A stretch of 64,000 bases of DNA from Lachnospiraceae bacterium (GCA_910576335.1 CAJTIU010000022.1:1-64000), one strand, 5' to 3'. Shown: positions 1-9,071, numbered from the stretch's first letter. Numbers and translations are program-made. The notes: generated by a model from the letters alone, not told the origin.

Positions 1-508
1 TTGAAACAAAACGGAAAATATACCCGGACTTAGCAGCTTCTTAACAGCCACAAGAAATAACCGCTTTAAAAGCCTGCCTTTTTGACAGGTCGAATACTTG
101 TGTCCAAATTTATCCTTTGATGTTTTTTATTGATGTTCTGTTAAGAGAATATCATACAATAGATGATTTTTCCATCAGGCCCTGTCGGAAACTATATCTC
201 TTATACTAATATAAGACAGTAACGGCTGTGGCCGCAGGATTGAAATTACCGGTGATGCAAAGGCATGGGTAATCAATATTGCCTGCCAAAAGCCTTCCGC
301 TTTCGGCCTCCCGGTTATCAATACATATTTTAATCTCTATCGCGAATATTACCAAGTACCTTCTCATCATATTTGACACAACACTATAAATACTTTACAA
401 TAAATATTACTGCTCACCCTATGACCAGTAAGCAAATCAATCTCTCTAAAATTCACTCCGCGAATGGGACAGTTTTTTATGAAATAGGGATAAAGGAGAC
501 TTTCTATT
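1..508. other. Intergenic region with mobile-element debris
   Basis: No intact gene is seen before the acetyltransferase at 509. Positions 215-376 carry a transposase-like scrap (separate entry). Positions about 410-480 look like a decayed copy of the 46280-46415 / 63375-63508 element: a 'gaccagtaa' block and a 'ccgcgaatggga' block occur in the same order and spacing. Positions 1-214 hold nothing I recognise. Confidence 0.4.
215..376 (+). pseudogene. IS630-type transposase fragment (remnant)
   Basis: A 53-codon open stretch ends at TGA 374-376 and has no start codon context. It reads ...RRIEITGDAKAWVIN followed by IACQKP, which resembles the N-terminal helix-turn-helix linker of IS630-family transposases (the 'IT..A.AWI..LACQKP' region). 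A TAA at 212-214 closes it upstream and nothing transposase-like follows. It is a decayed scrap, not a functional gene. The family call rests on one short motif recognised by eye. Confidence 0.35.
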
Positions 509-1078
509 ATGGAAAAAATCAAAAAGACCTGGGAAAAGGATGGTTATATCCTCAGACCTGCACAAAGAAAAGACGCTGAAAACTATTACCAGCAAAACTA
601 CAACCCTCTTGACCCGGAGATTGCACGTCTTACCGGCAGTAAGCCATATTATACGCATGACGAGGTGGTGGACTTCTTCCTTTCCTGTATTGACGATGAA
701 AATCGCCAGGATTTCCTGATTATCAACCCTGCCGGAAACATTATCGGCGAGAGCGTTATTAATGAAATTGACTGGAATCTGCGAAGCGCAAATTTCCGTA
801 TCTGCCTTTTCCACAGTGACTCCTGCGGGAAAGGCATCGGCTCCTGGGCAACCCGTATGACATGCGGCTTTGCCTTTGGGCAGCTTCATCTTCACCGCCT
901 GGAACTGAATGTATTTTCCTTCAACCCTAGAGCAGAAAAAACATATCTGAAAGCCGGATTCAGACGAGAAGGTATCTTGAAGGATGCAGTAAAAGACGGC
1001 GATTCTTACGCTGATAATATCCTAATGGCAATCCTGGAACATGAATGGCAGGAGGCAGGCTCCTGCCTTATATTCTAA
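509..1078 (+). CDS. GNAT family N-acetyltransferase (RimJ/RimL-like)
   Basis: The 189-residue product has the layout of RimJ/RimL-type GNAT acetyltransferases, which move an acetyl group from acetyl-CoA to an amine. The N-terminal beta strand reads YILRPAQRKDAENYY (about 13-27). The acetyl-CoA pyrophosphate loop region reads SCGKGIGSWATRM (about 105-117), and the C-terminal segment has the usual HRLELNVFSFNPRAEKTYLKAGF (split here by position: 131-153), typical of the alpha4-beta7 part of the fold. The start follows AAAGGAG (492-498). It is a single gene, convergent with dapL and separated from it by a shared hairpin. The substrate cannot be read from the sequence. Confidence 0.85.
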   Translation: MEKIKKTWEKDGYILRPAQRKDAENYYQQNYNPLDPEIARLTGSKPYYTHDEVVDFFLSCIDDENRQDFLIINPAGNIIGESVINEIDWNLRSANFRICLFHSDSCGKGIGSWATRMTCGFAFGQLHLHRLELNVFSFNPRAEKTYLKAGFRREGILKDAVKDGDSYADNILMAILEHEWQEAGSCLIF

Positions 1079-1109
1079 AATTTTTCCAACTGTGCGGTTG
1101 GAAATTTTT
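1077..1109. terminator. Bidirectional intrinsic terminator
   Basis: The arms at 1077-1090 and 1097-1109 form a near-perfect hairpin (TTCCAAC / GTTGGAA core) with a 6-nt loop and A/T tracts on both outer sides, so it can terminate on both strands. It lies exactly between the convergent stop codons of the acetyltransferase and dapL; the dapL stop codon lies in its last bases. Confidence 0.75.
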
Positions 1110-2322
1110 AAAGGTTCTTGATTCTTCCGATGGCGGCCACCGTATTCTCATATGACCCGAACGCGGTAAGCCGGAAATACCCTTCCCCGCTGGGGCCGAA
1201 CCCGGAGCCGGGCGTTCCGACTACGTTTGCCTTTTCGAGCAGATAATCGAAGAACTCCCAGGAAGTCATTCCATCCGGCGTCTGAAGCCAGATATAAGGC
1301 GCGTTGACGCCGCCGGATACGTGATAGCCTGCACTTTTCAGTCCCTCATAGATCACTTTTGCATTTTTCATGTAACAGGCAACCTGCTCCTTAAGCTGCG
1401 CCTTTCCTGCCTCGGAATAAACGGCCTCGCCCGCCTTCTGCACAATATAGGGCGCACCGTTATATTTTGTCCCATGGCGTCTTGCCCACAGTGAATGGAG
1501 CATCACATCTCCCGCTTTTACATCCTTTGGAATTACAGTCGCGCCAAGGCGCACTCCTGTAAAGCCTGCATTTTTGGAAAAGCTCCGAAGCTCAATGGCA
1601 CAAGTTCTTGCCCCTTCGCACTCATAGATGCTGTGGGGAACGTCTTCCTCGGAAATATATGCCTCATAAGCCGCATCATAAATGATAACAGCCCCATTTT
1701 TATTGGCATAATCCACCCATTCCTGAAGCTGTGCTTTCGTGATCGTGGAGCCGGTAGGATTATTCGGGAAACAGAGGTAGATAATATCCGGCGTCTCCTT
1801 TGGAAGCTCCGGCGCAAAATTGGTTTCCTTTGTACAGGGCATGTAGATAACATTACTCCATGTCTCTGTCTTCGTATCATAGGTTCCGGTACGCCCTGCC
1901 ATAACATTTGTGTCCACATAAACTGGATAGACCGGGTCGCAGACTGCAATTTTATTATCCTTTGCGAAAATCTCCTGAATATTTCCAGAGTCGCATTTCG
2001 CCCCGTCGGAAATGAAGATCTCGTCGGCATGAATCTCACAGCCCCTGTCCTGATAATCATTTTTCGCCATGGCACTTCTCAAGAATTCATAGCCAAGATC
2101 CGGCGCATAGCCGCGGAAGGTCTCTGCATGTGCCATCTCATCCACCGCACTGTGCAGGCTTTCAATAATCGCAGGCGCCAGTGGCTGTGTCACATCGCCG
2201 ATCCCAAGCCGGATAATGCTTTTGTCCGGGTTGGCCTCCTGAAAGGCTGCCACCTTCTTTCCGATCGTAGAAAATAAATAACTTCCCGGCAATTTTAGAT
2301 AATCCTCATTTACTTTAAACAT
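1108..2322 (-). CDS. dapL: LL-diaminopimelate aminotransferase
   Basis: This 404-residue fold-type I PLP enzyme converts tetrahydrodipicolinate directly to LL-diaminopimelate with glutamate as amino donor, so the cell bypasses the acylated DapD/C/E route to lysine and peptidoglycan. Visible landmarks are the N-terminal YLKLPGSYLF, IRLGIGDVTQPL (37-48), the CFPNNPTGS loop (about 184-192), the YDAAYEAY segment with the PLP-binding Asp (about 215-222), and the PLP-lysine motif SFSKNAGFTGVR with Lys near 250. The length is normal for the family (about 405-410). The start is preceded by AGGAGAGG. It lies downstream of dapF on the same strand with a 123-bp gap, so it probably belongs to the same transcription unit; the gap contains a small repeat. 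Confidence 0.95.
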   Translation of the reverse strand: MFKVNEDYLKLPGSYLFSTIGKKVAAFQEANPDKSIIRLGIGDVTQPLAPAIIESLHSAVDEMAHAETFRGYAPDLGYEFLRSAMAKNDYQDRGCEIHADEIFISDGAKCDSGNIQEIFAKDNKIAVCDPVYPVYVDTNVMAGRTGTYDTKTETWSNVIYMPCTKETNFAPELPKETPDIIYLCFPNNPTGSTITKAQLQEWVDYANKNGAVIIYDAAYEAYISEEDVPHSIYECEGARTCAIELRSFSKNAGFTGVRLGATVIPKDVKAGDVMLHSLWARRHGTKYNGAPYIVQKAGEAVYSEAGKAQLKEQVACYMKNAKVIYEGLKSAGYHVSGGVNAPYIWLQTPDGMTSWEFFDYLLEKANVVGTPGSGFGPSGEGYFRLTAFGSYENTVAAIGRIKNL

Positions 2323-2350
2323 ATTCGTCCTCTCCTGTTTTCTTTATTGA

Positions 2351-2388
2351 TTTATACTGCGCGGCAGATTTCATGGGCCGTGAGTATA
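2351..2388. repeat. Small inverted-repeat element (B family), dapF-dapL gap
   Basis: The stretch starts TTTATACTG, contains GGCAGATTTCAT and ends with a GTGAGTATA-type end, matching the right half of the element at 8836-8964. It appears to be a short derivative of that element. It occupies the only non-coding gap in the dapF-dapL pair. Confidence 0.5.
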
Positions 2389-2445
2389 TAAGTATTCCGT
2401 TACTCTGCAAATCCACGCAGACCCGTCTTTGCGGTCCACTGCTAT

Positions 2446-3297
2446 CTATCTGACATTCTGCAGGTCAATCTCACCGTCAAACACTACGGCAGCGGGGCCT
2501 GTCATATAGACCCGGTCCGCCTTCCTGTCCCACTCAATCTGCAGGTCGCCGCCTAAAAGCTTTACTGTAACCTGGTCATCCGTAAGGCCATTCAGTATAC
2601 AGGCCACGGCCACGGCACACGCCCCGGTGCCGCAGGCAAAGGTCTCTCCTGAGCCCCGCTCCCACACACGCATCTTAACCGTTCTCCTGTCAAGAACCTG
2701 GACAAACTCCGTGTTGATCCTTCTGGGAAATCTCTCGTGATTCTCAAACTTCGGCCCGATCTTTTCAAGCTCTAATTCCTCCACATCATCTACATAGATA
2801 ACTGCATGGGGATTTCCCATGGAAACACCTGTCATGCGGTATTCTGTTTTGTCCACGGCAATGGGTGCATCCACCACATAAGCCGAACAATCCTCCATTA
2901 CAATGGGGATCTTCCCTGCCACAAGCTCCGGACTTCCCATATCCACCTTCACCAGTTCCACCCTGCCGTCTTTCACCGTCAGGTCCAGATATTTGATTCC
3001 TCCCAGCGTCTCCACGGAGATACAGGTCTTATCTGTAAGACCGTAGTCATAAACATACTTTGCCACACAGCGGATGCCATTTCCGCACATCTCGCCCCTG
3101 GATCCGTCCGCATTGTACATCTCCATCTCAAAGTCCGCCTTTTCGGACGGATTGATCAGAATCAGCCCGTCAGAGCCGATCCCAAAATGCCTGTCACTTA
3201 CATATCTCGCCACTGCAGACGGATTGTCTACACTTTCTTTCAGACAGTTCACATAAACATAATCATTTCCTAGTCCATGCATCTTTGTAAACTTCAT
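2446..3297 (-). CDS. dapF: Diaminopimelate epimerase
   Basis: The 283-residue enzyme interconverts LL- and meso-diaminopimelate, the step after DapL. It is a PLP-independent two-base epimerase using two cysteines. Both are visible: Cys71 in [10 protein letters not shown] and Cys222 in [11 protein letters not shown]. The N-terminus [14 protein letters not shown] is typical, and the length matches the family. The ATG starts directly at the TAG stop of the ANTAR gene (zero-base gap), with a GGAG 12 nt upstream, so translational coupling is likely. The order glnA > ANTAR > dapF > dapL puts nitrogen assimilation and lysine/cell-wall precursor synthesis in one minus-strand group. Confidence 0.96.
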   Translation of the reverse strand: MKFTKMHGLGNDYVYVNCLKESVDNPSAVARYVSDRHFGIGSDGLILINPSEKADFEMEMYNADGSRGEMCGNGIRCVAKYVYDYGLTDKTCISVETLGGIKYLDLTVKDGRVELVKVDMGSPELVAGKIPIVMEDCSAYVVDAPIAVDKTEYRMTGVSMGNPHAVIYVDDVEELELEKIGPKFENHERFPRRINTEFVQVLDRRTVKMRVWERGSGETFACGTGACAVAVACILNGLTDDQVTVKLLGGDLQIEWDRKADRVYMTGPAAVVFDGEIDLQNVR

Positions 3298-3858
3298 CTA
3301 TAACGCTCCTCGCTCTATCATACTTAATATCATCTCTGCCGTCTCAGCCATGTTCGTCCCGCTGTCCATGCTGTGCTTCTGCAGATACCTGTGGGCCTCC
3401 TCCTCGGACATACGGTTCTTTTCCATCAAGAGCTCCTTCGCCCTTCTGACAGCCTCCTGCTGTTTCGGGTTTCTCGTCCTGCTTCTCTCTTTCCGGCGCC
3501 TCCTTCGCTGCAGATCCATCCGCTCCAGCATACCCTGAAGTGCATCCATCAGCTCATAGGCCTTCAGCGGCATGGGAATGCCGGCAACCCCCTCCATAAG
3601 GCCATGTTCCCACTTGACCCTGGATGCCACAAGAAGCATCTCGAAGCTGTCCGGCAGGTACTCCCTAAGTTCTGTATACATCATGTCCCTAAGCTTATAG
3701 CCGCATACGATAATTCCCTCGTCCAGGGCATCTGCGTAATTCATTGCCTGCGCTCCTGATGTGCATACGCCGGTGACGGTCATACCGCCGCGCACAAGGA
3801 GATTCCGAATGGAAACCGCATTGTCCCGGTTCGGAAATACAACGATAATTCCTGCCAC
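3298..3858 (-). CDS. ANTAR-domain response regulator (antiterminator)
   Basis: The product (186 residues from a GTG start, 193 from an upstream ATG at 3879) has a degenerate receiver-like N-terminal half (AGIIVVFPNRDNAVSIRNLL), a basic linker of about ten arginines/lysines, and a C-terminal ANTAR RNA-binding helix bundle (AKELLMEKNRMSEEEAHRYL, then TNMAETAEMIL). ANTAR proteins bind paired hairpins in nascent RNA and stop termination. The GTG is preferred because GAGGAGG sits 5 nt before it, whereas no ribosome site precedes the ATG. The canonical receiver Asp pocket is not evident, so phosphorylation may not control it. It lies between glnA and dapF; glnA-ANTAR pairs are common in Clostridia, and glnA has a leader hairpin here. 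Confidence 0.88.
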   Translation of the reverse strand: MAGIIVVFPNRDNAVSIRNLLVRGGMTVTGVCTSGAQAMNYADALDEGIIVCGYKLRDMMYTELREYLPDSFEMLLVASRVKWEHGLMEGVAGIPMPLKAYELMDALQGMLERMDLQRRRRRKERSRTRNPKQQEAVRRAKELLMEKNRMSEEEAHRYLQKHSMDSGTNMAETAEMILSMIERGAL

Positions 3859-3953
3859 CCTTACCTCCTCCTCTTTCATGTCTCACTTACAAGCTATCTG
3901 GTAAGCAATTGTAGAAAATAACTTATGCAGATTTTCCTACAGTTCCTAAAAGC

Positions 3954-5285
3954 TTAGATTACATGAAGATATCTGCCGATTTCCCAGTCTGTAACCTGTC
4001 CGCGGTAGTCTGCATATTCCCTGGTCTTTGCTTCGATATATTTCTTCGCCAGATCCTCTCCCAGCACCTTCTGAATATACTCATCCTTCGCAAATTCCCT
4101 TGCCGCTTCAAGAAGACTTCCGGGCAGTGCCTCAATCCCGGCACGCTCCCGCTCCTCCTTCGTCATCTCAAATATATTGCAGTCAATGCTCTCCCGGGGC
4201 ATGATCTGATTCCTGATTCCGTCAAGCCCCGCCGCAAGGCAGACCGCCAGGGCAAGGTAGGGATTGGCAGACGGATCCGGGCTTCGAAGCTCGATTCTCG
4301 CTGAATTCCCCCTGGGGGACGGAACACGGATCAGCGGCGTCCGGTTCCTGGCCGACCATGCGATATAGACCGGCGCTTCATAGCCAGTCACCAGTCTTTT
4401 GTAGGAATTTACAAGAGGGTTCGTAATAAATGTAACCGCCTTGATATGTTTCATGATGCCGCCAATAAAGTAATACGCCTCTTTACTCAGCTTTCCTGCA
4501 TCTGACCTGTCAATAAACGCATTCACCCCGTCCCGGCTCAGGGACATGTTGGTGTGCATGCCGGAGCCATTGACTCCGTACCTGGGCTTGGGCATAAAGG
4601 TGGCATGAAGTCCGTGCCGCTTGGCAATGGTCTTGACTACCATTCTGAATGTCATAATATTATCTGCTGTTGTAAGGGCCTCATCGTAGCGGAAATCAAT
4701 CTCATGCTGTGCAGGCGCCATCTCATGATGGGAGGCTTCGATGACAAATCCCATCTCTTCCAGTGTCAGCACCATATCCCGGCGGGCATTCTCTCCCAGA
4801 TCCAGTGGCCCCAGATCAAAATATCCCGCCTGCTCATGGGTAATTGTCGTAGGAAGTCCTGCATCATCTGTGTGGAACAGGAAAAATTCGCATTCCGGAC
4901 CCACATCAAAGGTATATCCCATCTCTGCCGCCTCCCTGATGACCTTTTTCAGCACGTAGCGCGGGTCGCTCTCAAAGGGCGTCCCGTCAGCCTTATAGAC
5001 ATCACAGATCAGACGCGCAACCTTCCCCTGCTGGGGCCTCCAGGGAAAAATCTCGAAGGTGCAAAGGTCCGGGCACAGGTACATGTCCGCATCCTCAATC
5101 CTCGCAAATCCCTCAATGGCAGAGCCGTCAAACATGCACTGGTTGTCCAGAGCCTTTTCCAGCTGGGCAGGCGTAATGGCTATGTTTTTAAAGGTTCCGA
5201 AAATATCGGTAAACTGCAGGCGGATGAAACCGACATCCTCCTCTTCCACAAGGCGGATGATGTCCTCGCGTGTATATTGATTCAT
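3954..5285 (-). CDS. glnA: Glutamine synthetase, type I
   Basis: The 443-residue enzyme condenses ammonia with glutamate using ATP. The short length and lack of a Tyr adenylylation loop indicate the GSI-alpha type of Gram-positives, controlled by feedback and regulators rather than by GlnE. Motifs: N-terminal [28 protein letters not shown] near the C-terminal third; [10 protein letters not shown] around 51-60; GPECEFFLF metal ligands near 130; [10 protein letters not shown] (about 242-251); [13 protein letters not shown] near the ATP site. An AAGGAGG ribosome site precedes the ATG. A perfect promoter and a strong U-tailed hairpin lie in its leader (separate entries). Confidence 0.97.
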   Translation of the reverse strand: MNQYTREDIIRLVEEEDVGFIRLQFTDIFGTFKNIAITPAQLEKALDNQCMFDGSAIEGFARIEDADMYLCPDLCTFEIFPWRPQQGKVARLICDVYKADGTPFESDPRYVLKKVIREAAEMGYTFDVGPECEFFLFHTDDAGLPTTITHEQAGYFDLGPLDLGENARRDMVLTLEEMGFVIEASHHEMAPAQHEIDFRYDEALTTADNIMTFRMVVKTIAKRHGLHATFMPKPRYGVNGSGMHTNMSLSRDGVNAFIDRSDAGKLSKEAYYFIGGIMKHIKAVTFITNPLVNSYKRLVTGYEAPVYIAWSARNRTPLIRVPSPRGNSARIELRSPDPSANPYLALAVCLAAGLDGIRNQIMPRESIDCNIFEMTKEERERAGIEALPGSLLEAAREFAKDEYIQKVLGEDLAKKYIEAKTREYADYRGQVTDWEIGRYLHVI

Positions 5286-5316
5286 TTTCTGTTACCTCCT
5301 TATTGCTATGGCAAAA

Positions 5317-5350
5317 AAGGGCGTTCTCATGCCAGGATGAAAACGCCCTT
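5317..5350 (-). terminator. Leader terminator/attenuator hairpin of glnA
   Basis: On the minus strand the RNA folds into a 14-bp stem (5350-5337 with 5330-5317, core AAGGGCGTT/AACGCCCTT, one G-U) closed by a 6-nt loop and followed by a run of six U, i.e. an intrinsic terminator. It starts roughly ten bases after the predicted start site and ends about 20 bases before the glnA ribosome site. A terminator there implies antitermination control; the ANTAR gene next door is the obvious partner. No second hairpin fits between the promoter and this one, and the loop begins with C rather than the usual A. Confidence 0.75.
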
Positions 5351-5366
5351 GTCTCATATGATTTAA

Positions 5367-5395
5367 ATTATAAAGATAAAGCTTCGTTTTGTCAA
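5367..5395 (-). promoter_or_regulatory. Promoter of glnA (perfect sigma-A consensus)
   Basis: TTGACA (5395-5390), a 17-bp spacer and TATAAT (5372-5367) match the vegetative consensus exactly. The predicted start near 5360 gives a leader of about 75 nt that contains the hairpin at 5350-5317. Confidence 0.85.
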
Positions 5396-5408
5396 CAGGG
5401 TGAATTTT

Positions 5409-5951
5409 TTAGAATCCATTCTCCAAAAGCGACTGTAAAATCATGATGTGGTACTCTTCATCCTGAATAATCCTCTTTAGGACAGCATTGACACAGTCAT
5501 CCCGGATGGTACTGATATGCATCCGGTATTGCCGAATCGCATCTTTTTCTGCCTGCAGGTCTGCCTTCAGCATCTTCGGAATACAGCCTGGAAGCACCAG
5601 GCAGGACGGAGACCACAGGCCGCCCGGCTGATTCGTCTCATAGCATACATTTCCTCCAAGTAAATGGATCAGCTCCCCAAGCTTCTGCAGATGCATCATC
5701 TCTGCCATTGCAATCCCCAGGATTGTCCGGATCAGGGAACAGTGCTCGCCGGACATTCTGTTTTCATTATTAATGTACTGTAAAATTGCGGACAGCTCCG
5801 ACACTGAACCGCAGTAATCAACCATTAATAGCTCTGCATATTTAGGATTTCTCTCTCTTACCTGAATCGGAGGATAGGGCAGGTCTGCCATGATTGGCCT
5901 GATTCCCTGCAGGCTGCATTCATTGACTAACGGATATCGATTTCTTTCCAT
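5409..5951 (-). CDS. Ferritin-like / manganese-catalase-like protein
   Basis: The 180-residue product appears to be a four-helix ferritin-like protein. Possible metal ligands sit in ELSAILQYI (about 52-60), AMAEMMHLQKLGELI (about 81-95), LQAEKDAIRQYRMHI (about 131-145) and a final RIIQDEEYHIMIL (about 163-175): the E..., E..H, E, E..H pattern of dimetal carboxylate proteins. The N-terminal NPKYAELLMVDYCGSVSE resembles the CotJC/manganese catalase opening. A role in peroxide handling or in the spore coat is inference. AGGAGACG precedes the start by 10 nt. It is upstream of glnA on the same strand, but glnA has its own promoter. Confidence 0.65.
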   Translation of the reverse strand: MERNRYPLVNECSLQGIRPIMADLPYPPIQVRERNPKYAELLMVDYCGSVSELSAILQYINNENRMSGEHCSLIRTILGIAMAEMMHLQKLGELIHLLGGNVCYETNQPGGLWSPSCLVLPGCIPKMLKADLQAEKDAIRQYRMHISTIRDDCVNAVLKRIIQDEEYHIMILQSLLENGF

Positions 5952-6107
5952 TTTTAATTCGTCTCCTAAAATGTTTTCAGTACATAATATGCCGCCGACT
6001 TTGGTTTGTCACCTTCAAGATACATCTTTCCTTTTAATCTACCTCTAATTTTTAATTCTAAACCCTACTGTCAGCAGATCCTTTCCACTGCCAGGCACAC
6101 CAGTAAG

Positions 6108-6141
6108 GGGACGGGGCATTTTTAAAAATGCCCCGTCCCCA
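6108..6141. repeat. GGGGACGGGG palindrome, copy 1
   Basis: A perfect 34-bp palindrome: GGGGACGGGG, CATTTTT, AAAAATG, CCCCGTCCCC. Near-identical copies lie at 23730-23763, 24581-24614, 30831-30864, 48804-48835 and 60533-60565, and a variant arm at 53165-53198 and 55686-55719. This copy ends 6 bp beyond the stop of the nuclease gene at 6148. The form resembles REP/RAYT-mobilised elements; no RAYT gene is in the window. Confidence 0.9.
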
Positions 6142-6147
6142 GCCAGC

Positions 6148-7143
6148 TCACACTAAAATATGATACTGCTCCAACAACTTTCTCATTTTGGCAAGCTGTG
6201 CATCCTTATCGGCAAGTAAGGCATCCTTATCGGCAAGATCAGCCAAGAGGGCATTTTTATCTGCAAGTAAGGCATCGTTGTCTGCCATTAAGGCCTTATT
6301 CCTGGCTATTAGTTCATCGTTTTCTTCATACAGACGTTCTTGGAGAACACTGGGTAATTCAATGACTGGCTTTGTCATACGATCTACCTCCTTTCGAAAA
6401 TGGTCATGTCTTTCAAATACTTTTTCTGCAGCACGCCGGAAGAGATTCACGTAATCATCGTATTCCTTTCTTGTCAGATATCCCTGCTCCAGTTCGCTTC
6501 CTAATATTATCATAACTTCGCCAATAAAATCTGTCAATTCCTTTCTTGTCAGTGGATTTTTTATTTTCTTTCTCAGCCTTGGGCGCAGACGGAGCAGCAC
6601 ATAAGGGATAAACAGATTGAGATGCTTTTCATGAATTTCTTCCAGAGAATACGACTGGATTCTGACCGTAGGAATCTGATAAATGTGTTCGCTTCCATCC
6701 TGAAAAATAATACGGCAACGAAGGGATTCTGGAATCTTCCTGTTCTTTTCCGGGTAAATAACAGCGGAATGTGGAAACCGCATGACAACCTCTTTGTTCT
6801 CCGGCCCCGTCTCAGTCGTATGCTGCATGGCAAAATGCAGATCATAGGCAACCATGCGTATAACCATGTCCTGGTCATTATGCATCTGGCATTCGAGATG
6901 GTAGTAATCTGTCCCGTTTACCAAAAGTGCAATATCGGACAAACGGGAACTGGGCGGTGCATCTGGATTTTCCTGATAGGTAGAGGATTCCGTTGCAAGC
7001 AGAATAATCGGGGTTCCCTTTGGATACTCTTTTCCGAAAACTTCCTTGAAAAGAGGAAACAACTGCTCCGGCATGGCATCCACAATCGCTTTTAGGATCT
7101 CATCCCACAGCCTGGTACCGTTAGGTATGGTTTTTTCTGTCAT
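6148..7143 (-). CDS. Rpn-type PD-(D/E)XK nuclease with heptad-repeat tail
   Basis: The 331-residue product matches the Rpn/'PD-(D/E)XK transposase-like' family, whose characterised members (E. coli RpnA) are DNA endonucleases promoting RecA-independent recombination. The active-site region is SRLSDIALLVNGTDYYHLECQ (Asp about 69, Glu-x-Gln about 83-85). A middle helical part (KNPLTRKELTDFIGEVMIIL) is followed by a C-terminal coiled coil built from seven-residue repeats of the type ALMADND / ALLADKD (about 283-320). A truncated paralogue with more repeats lies at 21734-22292. The ATG is used as start; the upstream 250 bp hold nothing else recognised. Confidence 0.75.
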   Translation of the reverse strand: MTEKTIPNGTRLWDEILKAIVDAMPEQLFPLFKEVFGKEYPKGTPIILLATESSTYQENPDAPPSSRLSDIALLVNGTDYYHLECQMHNDQDMVIRMVAYDLHFAMQHTTETGPENKEVVMRFPHSAVIYPEKNRKIPESLRCRIIFQDGSEHIYQIPTVRIQSYSLEEIHEKHLNLFIPYVLLRLRPRLRKKIKNPLTRKELTDFIGEVMIILGSELEQGYLTRKEYDDYVNLFRRAAEKVFERHDHFRKEVDRMTKPVIELPSVLQERLYEENDELIARNKALMADNDALLADKNALLADLADKDALLADKDAQLAKMRKLLEQYHILV

Positions 7144-7395
7144 AAGTTATAATTCCTTTCTGCTTTTGCAAAACATCTGTGACTGTAAAGATACAAAACA
7201 GTTGCAGACGTTCGTTAATAGGTTACAGATACTGTGAAATGTGGCGAAATGCCAGAATTGCCGAACTTCCAGAAGGACAATGTCCGATAAGATTTCACAC
7301 AACAAGTATAGCAGACAAGGGAAAGAATGTAAATGACTTTTCATCAAAGCATCAAATCTCCAGAATAAACGCATGATTATGTGGGTAAAGTCTTC

Positions 7396-8817
7396 CTAAA
7401 TCGAGAGCAGTACCCGGATATTTTCAACATCCTTTTCCTTCTCTGCTTCTGTAAGCTCTGAAAATGGCACCAGATCTTTGTGGATTTTCTTTATGGAATC
7501 CTTATTTTTTCCGTTCTGCGGAATTCCATATCTCCAGTTATTTATGTAATGATAACGATTCCACCGGATATGTTCAAGTTCTGCAAGCTCCATCATAAAA
7601 GATGCATCCGGTTCAGCTTTTCCGGTTTCCTGTTTCCAGTCCTCTATCATCTGGAGGCGCACCTCGTGGTAATCTGCGGAACTGATATTTGAATATCTGG
7701 TAAAGGTATTCAATTTCCCCCACTCATATTCCATATTCTCTTTTATTTCCGCTGCACCAGAATACAAATGCGCATAGCGGAGGTTGATCGCTTTTGCTCT
7801 TTCAAGCAGTTTTTCTTCCAGGATATTTGGGAGATGTTCTGCCTCCCTGCGCCAGAAAAAGATACGAAGACGCTCCTGGCTTTCATAATGGAGTACCTCC
7901 TTCTGGTTTACGGCAAGTACATCTATCCGCTTTTCTGGTATGGCAAACAGAATATGACCCAGAAGCTCTGACGTATCGCTTACAATAATGCGGTCTGCTT
8001 CCGCAAACAGGTCAAGGGCATCATACCAGGGCTCTTCATGAAAAACAACCGGATCATCTATCCTGGAAAGTTCATGATATACAGCCCGGAATCTTTCAGC
8101 CCTTCCAAAAACGTGGTATGTAATCTCCTGTTCCGGATGAAAAATATTATTTTGCAGCCCCCATAAAAGCAACTGTTCCTCCAGGAGCCCAAACCTGGTG
8201 AAAATAATCTTAAGGCAGAAATTCTTCTGTTTTGCCTCTCTGTACAAGTTCTGGCGCTTCCAGAAAAGCCTTGCCGCAATCTCCTCCTCAAAAAACAGAT
8301 TCAGATTCGCACCGGTTGCCCGTTCCATCATGGAACTGCATTTTAAATAGACCAGCTTTCCTGCAAGCTGATCATAATATTTCTGATAGAACAGAAAGTT
8401 TTCATCCTCCTGGCCCATTAGAATATATCGCTCCGCCTTTGGAAACCGGCTCTCATCACCCACCTGGATTCCGTGCCCTCTAAGCTGTCCGAGCAAAATA
8501 GACGTCTCTTCCTGCGGACCAAAAATTGCAACACTTCCGCCCTTTAAATAAATGAAGCGGTTTTTGAATCTCCGCTTTAGCGATGACACCGCCATAACCA
8601 GCCCGCTGGCTGTCATAAGCGGCGCCGTCCATCTTGCAAGCTCAATCAATATATTTTCTGCCGGCTCTATATTATTGAGAGTGTAGAAGCCGATGGCATG
8701 AAACAACGCATCATGAAGCGCTTCTTCTCCAATCGCAAGATACCCGATTGTCCCCAAAATGAAGGGAACGAAAAAAATAACAGCCTTTATTATCCTTTTT
8801 ATAATCTCACTATACAT
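7396..8817 (-). CDS. Two-TM membrane protein with TrkA-N-like and RyR domains
   Basis: The 473-residue protein has two N-terminal membrane segments (about 9-30 and 64-82), a Rossmann-like block starting GGSVAIFGPQEETS (about 94) as in potassium-channel TrkA-N/RCK domains, and a C-terminal RyR-repeat domain (about 400-470: ELEHIRWNRYHY, NNWRYG, then HKDLVPFSEL and EKEKDVENI). No TVGYG selectivity filter is visible. RyR plus ion-channel-like modules have been predicted (comparative-genomics work on nucleotide-centred conflict systems) to sense nucleotide signals and act at the membrane. GGAGG precedes the ATG. It lies downstream of the helical protein and the DUF4062-NTPase gene on the same strand; the 254-bp gap carries a repeat element. 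An effector or sensor role in a defence system is inference. Confidence 0.7.
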   Translation of the reverse strand: MYSEIIKRIIKAVIFFVPFILGTIGYLAIGEEALHDALFHAIGFYTLNNIEPAENILIELARWTAPLMTASGLVMAVSSLKRRFKNRFIYLKGGSVAIFGPQEETSILLGQLRGHGIQVGDESRFPKAERYILMGQEDENFLFYQKYYDQLAGKLVYLKCSSMMERATGANLNLFFEEEIAARLFWKRQNLYREAKQKNFCLKIIFTRFGLLEEQLLLWGLQNNIFHPEQEITYHVFGRAERFRAVYHELSRIDDPVVFHEEPWYDALDLFAEADRIIVSDTSELLGHILFAIPEKRIDVLAVNQKEVLHYESQERLRIFFWRREAEHLPNILEEKLLERAKAINLRYAHLYSGAAEIKENMEYEWGKLNTFTRYSNISSADYHEVRLQMIEDWKQETGKAEPDASFMMELAELEHIRWNRYHYINNWRYGIPQNGKNKDSIKKIHKDLVPFSELTEAEKEKDVENIRVLLSI

Positions 8818-8835
8818 CTGATACCCTCCGTCTTA

Positions 8836-8964
8836 TTATACTCACAGCCGATGAAATCTGCCATGAGTATCGCGCCAGCCGCAGCCGCAAAGCGACATAA
8901 TTCCGCATGCGGCTGTGCTCATCCATTTATACTGAGCGGCAGATTTCATCGGCGCTCAGTATAA
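8836..8964. repeat. Inverted-repeat element B (129 bp)
   Basis: Left end TTATACTCACAGCCGATG and right end, read in reverse complement, TTATACTGAGCGCCGATG, form terminal inverted repeats of about 27 bp (GATGAAATCTGCC shared); the interior has its own GC-rich palindrome. A further end copy (GCGCTCAGTATAA) sits at 9010-9022 and a short derivative at 2351-2388. It looks like a MITE. It fills the gap between the RyR gene and its upstream neighbour. Confidence 0.65.
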
Positions 8965-9071
8965 TATATCAGGCGCTATTACTTCAAAATGAATACAATG
9001 TTGTACTGGCGCTCAGTATAAATAGTTTCCAATCTATTATTTTAATGCTGCAGACACAATGATTCACAGTA

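Noticed and set aside
373-579. Short open frame before the acetyltransferase
   Set aside because: It overlaps the acetyltransferase in another frame, has no ribosome site and lies over decayed repeat sequence.
1495-2277. Long plus-strand open frame inside dapL
   Set aside because: It is antisense to a clearly coding gene with strong family motifs and has no ribosome site.
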